Shown piece by piece: positions 23,801 through 35,800 of a stretch of 64,000 bases of DNA; the stretch's first letter is position 1; each line of letters begins with the position of its first letter. Under the pieces are notes generated by a model, which had not been told where the DNA came from, did not search any database, and saw only the letters and a list, made by a program, of their open reading frames with translations. The position numbers and the translations under genes were made by a program. The DNA is taken from contig JACDOX010000034.1 in the NCBI GenBank assembly GCA_014549065.1, positions 5,031,065-5,095,064 of the forward strand, in the 5' to 3' direction. This stretch comes from Cardinalis cardinalis (lineage: Eukaryota; Chordata; Aves; Passeriformes; Cardinalidae).

Positions 23801-26800
23801 ATGACACCTGTTTTCACTGTGATCCAGAGTTCACCCCATAGTTCTGTATGCTGCTGAAATGTTCAGGGAATAAAAAAAAAAGAAGAATTTGATATGAAAA
23901 GGAATTTCAGACAATTGAGTTTCTTTCACTAAAATTAAGAAGTAAGCTGTTTGTCTTTTAAAATGGTAGCACAGAAGCAAATCCAAAATTAAGCAATAAA
24001 CTAAGCTAATCTAAACCATAGAACCATAGAGTTACAATCCCCTTCTNTTTGTCCTTTTTGGCTGTGTTGGCTGCTCCAGGTCAGCTGGTATTTCAGCAAG
24101 TTTATTACAGAACTGCTTGCCCATCAGAGGTCATTTGCTTTGCTTAAAGGGCTTTTTTTTTTACACTGCCCCAACTTCTTCATTCTGTTTGCTGTCAGAA
24201 ACTCCACATCAATCCAAGCAAAATGTACTTAAGTTCTTTGAAAATAGGATTGATAACTTCACAGAAAAATAAGTTTTAAAGAAACAATTGGTCTGTCTTT
24301 GTGCTTGATTTACTTAAGAAATACTGTTAGTACAATAATTTAAGCAGTTCATGCTGACTGCTAATTATTTTGGAATTTCATGGATGAGGAGTTTTGCCCT
24401 TAAACAGACCAAATAAAGCATAATATTCAAATAGTAACATTATTGGTCAAAGGTTAGCATAAAGTGAAGGAGTTCTTTAATAGTTCAAGTACATGTTTTT
24501 CAATCTTCAGTCATTTTTGCAACATTTATACACAGAAATAATTTTTTCATGTTAGAAAACATATTGTTCACACAGTTTTTCTTTTTNCTGCAGGGCAGCA
24601 CAACTATTTATGTGCTGGAAGAAATGACTGCATAGTCGATAAAATCCGTAGGAAGAACTGCCCAGCATGTCGCTTGAGGAAGTGCTGTCAGGCTGGTATG
24701 GTCCTGGGAGGTGAGCTGTTTTTCAAGTGGATTTATAAAAATAGGCAGTCAAGTACACTACCTTCAGTCTGTTGAGGTTAAACAACAGTACTTTGATACT
24801 GTAAAAGAAAAACCACATTCAAATGTTGTTTTTGGAAGAATTACCTAATGCTCTATACTTTCTTAGAATTTTTCTTTAGTGAATCTGGAAACCCTGACAA
24901 AACACCTTTCTATAAGAATTGCTGTGTATCCTTACATTCATTTTCTTGAAGGGAAAGGAATTATGTCTTGGGTATGTATTTGTTAATAATTTTCGATCAG
25001 GTAGTTTGGTATAGGTAAAAAATATGTAGATTGAAATTGACACTATAATCAGGAAATCAGTACTGTGCTCTTCTAATTTGTGTTACACTCTTCATCATTG
25101 CTTTGAGTACATGTCAACAAAATTGTATCCTTCTGTTCCACCAGTGGTTGCACCGATACTGCAGGNGTTGCATATTAGGTGCTGAGAAATCCCATCTTTG
25201 TATTAGTTCTTTCTGTAACAGATTTGGGGGTTTTTTTTATGTATCATTAAATGAAATTGAGCACTGTGCCTTTGAAAACCTACAGGGAGAAAATGGTGTA
25301 TGATTAGGTAGTCACATGGCAAGTTTGATGTGCTTACAGGCAGGAATGATGCTTATTTTTGCTGTTTTTTTTTCTCCCTATTTTGTATCAGCACAAAGCT
25401 TGGAAATATATGGCTAAGATTATAAGAAAATGGACATATTAAAGTGACAGAAAGAACGTGTTCCTAAAGGGACTTAAGAAAAAAGGGGAGGGGAAGGACA
25501 AAAATATGCTTTATTTCCAATTTAATCTGTTTTAGCCCATAAAAGCCCTCTGTCTGTCTCTCTCCCCTGCTCAACCCTACATTCCCTCCCCCACATTTAA
25601 GTATTGTTTTTTATCCCTGAAGGAAGAGCTGGCACTGTATCCTGTACATCATTTCATTATCTTGCTGATCAGCATTCCTTCATAATGTAAAACATGCATA
25701 TAGTTTTCAGACTGATAGTTTGATTGCACAGCTCTGTGTTTCCAGCTCCTGTAAGCTGAATGCCAGCCCCATGGAGCAGGGGTATTCTGCACACATGGCC
25801 CTTGTGTNATTCTTACGTGGTCAGTCAGTGCCACCTCTAAGTTAAAAAAAAAATAAATGGAGCTGACAAGCACACTGGGCTGAGGGGAGAGGGACAAAAG
25901 GAGAACGTGTCCTTTGGATCCTTCTCAGACTGAAGTAGTGTTTTAAAACTGAAGTAGCAGTGCAGTAGGGAAACAGTATTACTACAAAGGCAGAGCCTAA
26001 AGCCCTGTTTGCCCAACTTTGGAAGATGAGAAAGCCAGGAAGGCAGAGGTCCTGAGTAGGCTGTGGAAAATGCAGAACTGTGGAAAATTTGACCTCTTAA
26101 GATATATATCTNTCTAAGGCAGGTGGCTTAGACTAGATGATCTTCAGATGCCTTCCAATCCAAACCTTTTTTTAATTCTAATGGGTGTAAATTAATACAG
26201 ATAAAAATTCATTCCTGACTGTAAATTTTGCTCAGGTAGGAGTTTTATGATGATCTAACCTAAATTATTATTTATGATAACCTGGATAACACCAATAACT
26301 AAACTTTGTGTGTTTCAACATCACAGGTAGCAGTTCCAACAAGCAGAAGAGTGTGAGATGACTCACTGTCGTTGTCTAGTCCTTTTGCTTCAGCATTTTT
26401 CTGCATAGTAATGCTACATATGAAAAGTCACCAGCAGGCTTGACTTAATTTTACACTTTGTGTGCATTTATGGATGCTAGTTTCTCTAGTGTTTTTTAAT
26501 ATATACATTTTTCTCTAGGTGTAGGTGCTAGGAACAGAAAAAGTTGNACACTTTTGCCAGCAATATTGATCAGATGGTATGTCCTCATTAGTGTGTTCTC
26601 ATAGTAAGATGTTCCGTCGTCCTACGAAACCTGAGGATAAAGATGCTCTGACTTTTATTTCGTTACTATCACGTATGAAGAGAGTAAAATCTTCATCTTT
26701 CTCATCACCTTTTCAGATCACCTTTTTTTTCTCAGCTATTACAAAGCAAGCGTAAATATTTTCTTTGTATTTAATGCTAGATTTTTGTACCTAGCCAGTT

Positions 26801-29800
26801 TGTTGTGTTGCTTGGTCTTCTCCTAAGTATACCTAATCAAAGCTGTCTCCCATTTTTTGAGAAGCCTGTGCAGTCTAGTTTCTCNGGTTCTTAGAGAGAC
26901 ATTGCATTTCATCAGATCTCTGCCCTGATATTCCCACCTACACCATCTTCCGGGAAGGAGTAATCTGGCAGCAAATAGAAAGCAGAAGAGAATAGTTGGA
27001 CAATGGAAAAAGGAAGTACTGAATGGAGCTGTGACTGTGACATCTCTATTTTTTTTTTGTCAGCTGCTTCAGGTTAAGTGTCTCAGGTGCTCTTAGTGAT
27101 GCTAACACTAGTTAGCATCACTAAGATGCTCCTCCTAGTTCTGGGAGGATTAGGAAGCTAATTGNTCTATGCGGGCTGAAATGGACTGCTTAGTACTGAA
27201 AGAAGAAGAAAAGACAAATGTAGACCAAAAATGAGGAAAACTGGAGTGAAATTATACTATTTGTAAATGATGGTTTAAAATTCAAGCTGCAAACAAAATC
27301 TCAAGATAGGCTGTTAACTATTATACTCTTTCTATGGTTATAGTGTTGCCCTTCTTGCTTTTGCTCATCTGCCATTTCTTGCAATTCCTTTGTTGTATCA
27401 CATGAGCAAAATTTCCTACCCGTGACTTGATGTGCTGATCAACACAATATGATTCATATATGGAGTATTACAGGGCTTAGATAATTTTCCCAAAGACATC
27501 AGTGATCAAAGGGCTGGGAAGCCTGCCATGCCAGGAAAGGGTAAACATGAGCCAGCAGTGTGCGCAGGTGGCCAAGTAGGCCAATGGCACCCTGGCCTGT
27601 ATCAAGAATAGTGTTACAACCAGGATTAGGGCAGTAATTGATTGTCCCTCTGTACTCAGCACTGCTGAGGCCACACCTCGAGTGCTGTGTCCCGCTTGGG
27701 GCCCCTCCCTACAAGAAAGACATTGAGGAGTGTGTCTAGGGAAGGGCAACGGAGCTGTGGAAGGGTCTGGAGCATAAGTCCTATGATGAGCAGCTGAGGG
27801 AGCCAGGGNTGTTTAGCTGGGAGAAAAGAGGTTGAGGAGGGACCTTCTTACTCTTTACAACTCCCTGAAAGGAGGTTGTAGCAAGATAGGGGTCAGCATC
27901 TCCCAGGGATCATGTGGCAGTATGAGAGGACATAGCCTCAAGCTGTGCCAAGGGAGATTCAGCTTGGACATCAGGAGCAAATTTTTCACAGTTAGGGTTG
28001 TTAAACTTTGGAATGGGCTGCCCAGAAAGGTGGTGGTGTCACCATCCCTGGAAGTGTTTGAAGAAAGGCTGGACATGGCACTTAGTGCTCTAGTTGACTA
28101 AGTGGTGATGCATAGAAGTTTGGACTTGATGGTCTTGGAGGTCTTTTCCAAGTTAAAAGATTCTGTGATTCTCAGATTCTGTGAACTGAGTTTGTTCAGC
28201 CATGAGAAAAGAAAGCCTGGGGCACACCTTATCACTGGTTTCCACTATTTAAGGGTGACTGCAAAGAAGATGGAGACTCCCTTTTTACAAACAGTCATAT
28301 GGGAAAGGCAAGGGATAATGAGTACAAGTTACTCCTAGGGAGATTCTGATTAGACACAAGAAGAAAATATTCTACAATGGGAAAAATCAGCCATTGGCAT
28401 TATCGCCCCAGATAAGTGGTGGACTCATCACTGTTGAACACTTTTAAGATTCATCTGGACAAGGTGCTGGGTCATCTTGTCTGACTGTGCTTTTGCCAAG
28501 GAGTGTTGGACTGGATAGTCCTTGAGGTTCTTCCCACCCTGGAATTCTGTGATTCTGTGATAAAAGCCCATATGCAAATTTCCAATTTTTGGAATAAAGT
28601 ACATGCTTAGAGACATCCTTGAATATTTTAAATGAATTGGAATTGGCAATACTTTAAATATCTTCTTGTGTTAGCAACCTATATAGATCAAGATTTTTTG
28701 TGCATTTGTGATTTCTGCCATTTAGAACTTACATAGAGATATTTTTGTTCTTTTACCTCTGATACTTAGTTTCTTATTGCTGGCCTTGTGTTAAATGCAG
28801 ACTTGCTATATTACTTAATTAACATGAGAAACACTGAAATTTTACAGGATATTAATGATAAGCTTCCAAAAATTACTATATTAATTAAATTAAACTTAGT
28901 TCTTAGGAAAGTAAACCTATCTTCCACTGAATGGCAACCATATAGATAAAAGTGTAATATTTTATTTGGTGGACAACAGTTCCATTTTTCAACCCTAAAT
29001 TCAAAGTAATATCAAACCCCTGAAGTATTTTGAAAGAAGTTTGAAATCAGTAGTAAGTAAATTATAGAATAGCAACCAATAGCTTCAATAATTTATTTCC
29101 CTACATGGACTGTTTCATCTTTCTTAATCTATAGAAGGAAAGTATCAATAAAAACATGTATTTCACAGTACTGTATTTGTCATTTTCTTTGGAAGTGTTA
29201 ATTTTCTTTGGGCTTTATAACCTCATAACTTGAGTCATTAATCTATCCCCTTTCTAATCTTAAACCTAATAAGATAGCAGTAGCTGGATCAGGTCCTGGA
29301 ATAAACAAGTACTCAACTCATTTATTATGAGTGAATCTGTAATTTTTTCAGGCTGATTATCACAGATTCCTTGTTCAGCTGTATTGCTAAATTACTGTGT
29401 CCTTCATTGTTTCAATCAGCTTTCAGTGCAGTGATTACATGCAGAAAAAGGTGAATTAATTTTCCAGGTAATATTTTCTGAGGTAGGATCAAAGGATTTA
29501 TTAAAACCAAGTTGTGTTCCTTCTGCTTTGCTGCTTTCTCTATGTTGTATACACCCTCCTAAGGTGTACGCGGCTTCTTTTTCTACACAAAAAGCAAGAG
29601 CATAGTGACCTTAAAGTAAGGGATATTGTGTTCTGTCAAGAATAATACATCATTGATGCTTTTCACCTCATTACAGGGTAAGGAGAAGAGTAGTGAGATG
29701 TAAGACTTCTACTAGAAACCCAGCCCTTTTATTATAAATTGTCTACCATCAGTAATGTCTAATTGTCTGTATGATTCTGTATACCTAGTTAAAAATATTA

Positions 29801-32800
29801 AAATACAGAATTAGGTAGTAAGAAGAAAATCATAATATATTTGATAGTGGGATTAAACAGATTTTTTTTGTAATGTTTTCTAGGTACATGTAGAACACAA
29901 ACACTATAAACATGCTATTCGTAGTAATCAAGGGTAGGGGAACAGTGAGTATGAGGAAACTGCTTGAGTGGTTAGCTGTCTTAAAGTGAGGTAATGAAAA
30001 TGTTACCGAAAAAGTGTGTGCTGTCTAAATATGCACAGACATACAGTATTAAGAAGTATATGTTGTAGTATGAAAAGTAGTTGTCAGAATGGATTGGTAT
30101 TATTTACTCATTATGGGACTAAGGGGAGACATTTACTTATCTTACAGCAAAACTTACCTGCTTTGTAAACAGCACATGAAAAACTAAGCTATTGTCAAAT
30201 CTGCATTGTTTTCCTTATGTCCTTTAGAGTTTTTATTAATTTGACGTGGTCTCCTTTGTTGTAGATGGGAAAGTTTGCTGTGAGTTATTAATAGTCACCT
30301 CTCTTGTAGACAGGTAACAAGTGGAGTTGTTTTACTGATGGCTGTTAAGCAACATAATTAGCAATAAACACACGAGCAGTTCTGTAAACCAGTGTGACAT
30401 TAATTCTGATACATTTAGTCACTTGGAAACATGGGTACTTATTAACTACTAACATTTCCATGTGATAACTATTCTGTTTGGTTTCTTTCTTTACTTGTTC
30501 TCTGAACTGTAAAAGTATCTGAAGCCATTATTTCTGAAAATACCTGAAATCATTATTTATGAACTATCAAATGCATTGTTCTGTTTTCCTTCATACGTAC
30601 ACAATACTTAGTGGGAAATTCCCAGCAAGTTTATGACTATGTATAGGTTTGGTATGATAAAAATTGGCTCTAGGTCTTTCAGTATAATAAATTGTCTATT
30701 CTTTGGTGGGTTTTTGTTTTACTTTTTTTTCCTTGGTTCAGCTCTAACATAAGATGCAACTTTGTGTTTGGTTCTATACTAAGAAATCTCTAATTAGAAA
30801 TATTTTTATTCTTACTACAAGTGATAAAATGAGCATATGATTGTTGTGGCACTTGATACTAATCTAATTAAACCTGCAGTTAAGTTAGTGGGAATATGAC
30901 CCCTGAATGTCATTGCATGATGAGTGTTACTGTTTTTGCCATCACCCCTGTGTCTATTTCTATCCCCCTGTCCTGTAAATCAGACCATAAGTATCAGTAT
31001 TTTTATTGCATTTTTTGACCTTTTTTTCCCTAAGACAAACTTGTTTGGCTGAACTAAAGATCTAGCAGGGTTTTTATCACCTGTGAGGATCTATTTAAAG
31101 CAAATATGTTCCATGTAGTCACCTCTGCATGGATTTGCCTTTTTATTGAAACTGGTAATATGATACTGAAGGTTATTGTCTTTGAGCCTCTGAAGATTTG
31201 GTTTTCTGTGTCTGTAGGATGCACTGCCAGACTGTTTCCATGAAAGAAATTTGAAGAATTGCTACCTAAACATATATGTTTCTATAGACATACTACATGT
31301 ATCTGTGTTTATTTTGGGAAGGCAGTTCAGCTATTAATTTGTTTCAGTTAGTGTTGTTCATACCNCTGCAGTATGGAAGTAACAATTAAAAATACTGAGA
31401 CAGGGAAATNATGCTTTAGGAAGTGAAATATCTTCTAGTAGTTTACAGTATTTGTTGGTCTTTCACTCATCCCCCTGGACACCAAAATAAGATTCAGCCA
31501 TGAGACTGAAATGCTCTTAGGGAACTGGAGGAGAGGAGTTTCTGTGTGTAGTAATTAATTACTAACACTTTTGGTTTTAAATATTAGGGAGTAAAAGAAG
31601 CAGTATCTTTAATTGACATTNAATAGAAACTGAATTGTAGAGCCAGCTGGCTCAGCTGTTGGCATATGACAGAAAAGTGGGAATTGAACCAGAAAACACT
31701 TTATGAGGTTACTGTAACCTAGAATTCATGACAATAATTTTAATGGGTGGGTGCTGTTCATCCCTTAGTGAAGGGAGCAGAATACAGAGGGAGAAGCTCT
31801 AAAGAATTTTCCATTATCATTTTTCAATTACATAAATAGTCAAAAAATAGAAAACTTATTCTGAAGACAGTTCTGGTTTCCTTGTATAGATTAAAAGTGT
31901 AATCCAACACTAGTGGAAAATATTAATGTTCTTGGTTAACTCTTTCTAACAGATCAACAATTTTTTTTTTCAGGTCGAAAATTGAAAAAGTTTAACAAAA
32001 TTAAGGTTGTGAGAACATTAGATGTTGCACTCCAGCAGCCAGCAGCCCTTCCAGATGAAAGCCAGTCTCTAACCCAAAGGCTGTCCTTTTCTCCAAATCA
32101 AGAAATACAGTTTGTTCCCCCAATGATAAGTGTTTTACGAGGCATTGAGCCAGAAGTTGTCTATGCTGGTTATGACAATACAAAACCTGAAACACCAAGT
32201 TCCTTGCTGACCAGTCTGAATCATCTTTGTGAGAGGCAACTTCTTTGTGTAGTCAAGTGGTCTAAATTACTACCAGGTAATATCATTTCTTATATGTAGT
32301 GAATTGTATTTAAGAAAATATTTCCTGAGAGGAGCAGTCTAAAGATAATACTTTTGANTACCTGTTAATTCTTTAAAAATTCCAAAATTATTAAGCTTTC
32401 TCTTATCAGATAATTTAACTAATCAAATATATTTTAATAGGAAGCACATTTGAAAGAATCCATCTAAATATTTAGATTCACTCCAAGTAAGCACAGGAGC
32501 TCAGACAGTTCCTGTATGTGNTTGTTATTACAACCTTTCTTCTATTTATTCATTTTATATAAAAAGGTTGTATATCTGCATATTCTTTATTCTTCTTATT
32601 ACTAAAATGAATTTTTGAAAGCACCAAAAAGTAAAATTTTTATAAATAATACCAATTAGAACTAAGCTGCTCCCGAACAGACTGGTGATGAGAAGTAATT
32701 GAATTTCTGAAGATCCACAACTGGATTAAGGTCCACGTTATATATTTATGTGTGCTACATGGTGATAGGGATCATCATGGTCATCCTGGGATATATAGAA

Positions 32801-35800
32801 ATCAATATATTGAGGAGAAAGCCTGGAAAATAGTTTCCTGTGGGCTCAGTTTGGCACTTTGCTGCTGCAGGAAGCAGTAGTTTCAATCACTGCTCTTCCC
32901 ATTGCAGTTGGCACTTAACAGACCTCTTGAGTGAATTGATTAATCTCACTAAATGAGAAGAGAAGAAACCTTTCTTTTAGCTCTCTGTGTTTCCTGATGT
33001 TCAGGAACTGAACCAGTTCACTGTGGAGGAGCATGAGTGCCAAAGCTTGCTTGAAGGAGGTAACAGGACCACACAGTGAGGAACAGGACCGCTGCTTTCA
33101 GTGGCAGGAAACNGTTAGTTTCACTCAGATAATTCATGGCAATCTTTAAATTTTTCAAATANCAAAAGTGATCAAACACAAGCTCACAACTGAATATGGT
33201 TCTCTTAANTTGAATGTAAGAAACTCATATTGGATGTTTTTGTGTGACAGCTGCATCTTATGGTAAGAACACTGATGTTCAAGCTATTGACATTCCATGA
33301 GAGTTGGCTACAGTGATGATGTTACAAACTGTCATATTTTTACCAAAGGAAAAAGAGATACATTCCTATCCTCTGAAACAGTCATTTTTGGTAAAATAAA
33401 ATTTTGGTGTGAACATTTCAAAATACTGGATGAGAACAAAAAGACAAGAGGTTAACTATCAAAGTAAGATAGGCAGTTATTACCTAAGCATAGGAGAGCT
33501 ACATCCCCAAAACTGCTTGTCTTTCTAGGTGTTCTCATTTTGATAGCTCAGATTTGTAATCTCAAAACACCTAGTAGCTGCTGTCTGAATGAGAATTATG
33601 AAATATTTTATCTTTAATTTCATTTCCAGGTTTTCGGAATTTGCATATCGATGATCAGATAACCCTCATCCAGTATTCCTGGATGAGTCTAATGGTTTTT
33701 GCCATGGGATGGAGATCATACAAGCACGTCAGTGGTCAGATGTTGTATTTTGCACCAGATCTGATTCTAAATGAGTAAGTAGAATGCTCCCATGAATAAC
33801 ATGTTGAACTTTTATGTGCCAATGAGAATGTGACTCCATTGAGGCCAAGATTTCATTCATTACTTGTTCTGTTTCAAAATTAATAGCCAAGTCCTCTGAC
33901 ATATCAAANTTCATTATCTTTGGGAGTGGTTTTGTGGGAACCTCAACTGTTCTGTGTACATGGTCAAGCAAAAGCTGTTCAAATAGAATTTTGATTATCT
34001 AAGGAAAAAAATCATGCTGTCAGAAGATTNACTTCAATTCATCTGAATAAGTCATGAGTTAATGTTTACTAAACGGAACTGAATGTGGATTTTTTGGGTT
34101 GTTTTTGTTTGGGTGGTTTTCGCAAGTAGTTTGCCTCAAATCTAAATGCTCAGTAGAAAAACTACTTATCAGGTAGGAATTTTAGTATCAAGGAAAAATG
34201 AGACTGCTCTTTTCTACTGGGGGATGGCAGGGGCTTTTTGGTTTGTATTTTCCTTCACTATGCTGTTTAATTTAGATAATCATCATTTCAGTCTTTGTCA
34301 GTTTTTCAGCTCTGCAAATTAATATTGTCAGACTTGTAATTTTATATTCTTTTGTTATAGTACTTGGGAGGTTGCCAGGAACAGTAAAACATAATTTAAT
34401 CTCTATATTTATTTTTCCTTAATAAATTTTTCTCAGTTTCTTTTTCTTTTCCTTAAAATANTAAACTGCCATGAAGCAAACGGAAAGAAAAACAGGTGTT
34501 TTTTAAGACATGTTGTTTAAGGATTAAGGGGTGGATTTGCAGAAGATCTAGACACCTGGTTTTAAAATCTATAGTATGCAAGCTCCTCCCAGTGAAGTTC
34601 TTTGTAGAAGATATTCAGTAGAGCTGACCCTATATCTCCTGACCTTTTCTCTTCAAAATGACTGTAAATCACTGTGAGTTTTTGAGTAATGAATTCTTTC
34701 CTCTCCCATTTTTATTAATTGTGCTGTACAAATTGAAATACTTAGAAGTGATGAGATTGAATGAATTTCTGGCTGTATTTCTGGCAGCATAGTCTTGTAC
34801 ATCTTATGGTTACATTCAGAAGAAACACAGAGNGAGATGATGGCTTTAAGCAGTAATGTCGTGTCTTGGAGTATCACCCCACTTGTGGACCACTGCTGAC
34901 AGCTTGTGAAGAAGACTTTAAGTACTTCCTTTGGGAATGGTGTTAAGATTTATGAACCCTGATTGTAATCCACNAGAGACAGATTCTTATTATCAACTCA
35001 AGATCATCTGTGCTGGGTGCTGACCACATATTCCTCTCTTGAGAACATCTCATCAGGGTCATACTAGACATGTTATAAACAAAGGGATATAAAAAGTNAC
35101 TGATGCACTGAATCATTTCTGCAACTGTTTATTGGAATTAAGTTAGCTGTTAGATTAGTAAAATGTAAATGACTTTGTTATCTATGATGATGTCTAAGTT
35201 TGTACTTTCATGTTCACCTTAAGCAAGGGTAACTGCTGAACACTGCCAAAAAAGTTATCTGTCCTGGTAATGCATCCCCATGACTTTAGCTGAGCTGGAC
35301 CAAACACTCTGTGGCTGCACTGTCAAGCAGATAAGGAGTTTATATGCCTGAGAGGTGCCCCAGAAAAAGCCATTCATTAGCGGATAGAGATGATCCCTGA
35401 AATGACTCACCATGTAGGAGTGCAGGCACTAATGCCAGAATCACAGGAGTGTGTGCCTAGAGGTAGAAGGAGATAATAGAAAGTCCTTTTGCAGGGGCAA
35501 CACACACCATAGTTGTTTCATAATTACCGTCAAACCACAATCCAAAGCTTGTGTNACAGCCAGTCTGTCATTTAGTGAACTGAGTTGTAATGCTTCTGGG
35601 GAAGGATGTGTTTGGTAGCATCAACTTCAGACCAAGAAAGCCAGTAGTGCTAGTTTGACAAAGATTTCTTTGTATTAACACCCTGCAAGGACTTACTGTT
35701 CTTGTATTTTGCAGTGTCTGAAAATTTGAGTAAGAACAACATTTAAGCTGCTAAGCCCTAAAAGCTGCTATTGCTTTTCATAGATAATAATTAGGAAGAG

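Larger units (their letters stand above)
13312..24593 (+). other. PGR: PGR intron 2
   Basis: About 11.3 kb of mostly AT-rich sequence with no long interspersed element recognised. It holds two tandem duplications (14300-14339 and 14905-14948) and an inverted repeat containing AGGTCA half-sites (17456-17484). Short ORFs such as 14339-14548, 17098-17310 and 17339-17548 have no recognisable homology and no exon flanks. Confidence 0.93.
24711..31973 (+). other. PGR: PGR intron 3
   Basis: About 7.3 kb. It contains a small CR1 remnant (26118-26181), a perfect 16-bp hairpin (27091-27126) and two adjacent CR1 copies in the sense direction (27500-28184 and 28185-28560). The remainder is AT-rich and unremarkable. 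The ORFs at 27477-28101 belong to CR1. Confidence 0.93.

Noticed and set aside
24014..24035. CATAGAACCATAGAG motif resembling a CR1 terminal repeat
   Set aside because: Too short, with no adjoining CR1 3' UTR sequence.
27477..28101. ORFs of about 90 codons on both strands in intron 3
   Set aside because: They lie within a CR1 copy and its antisense.
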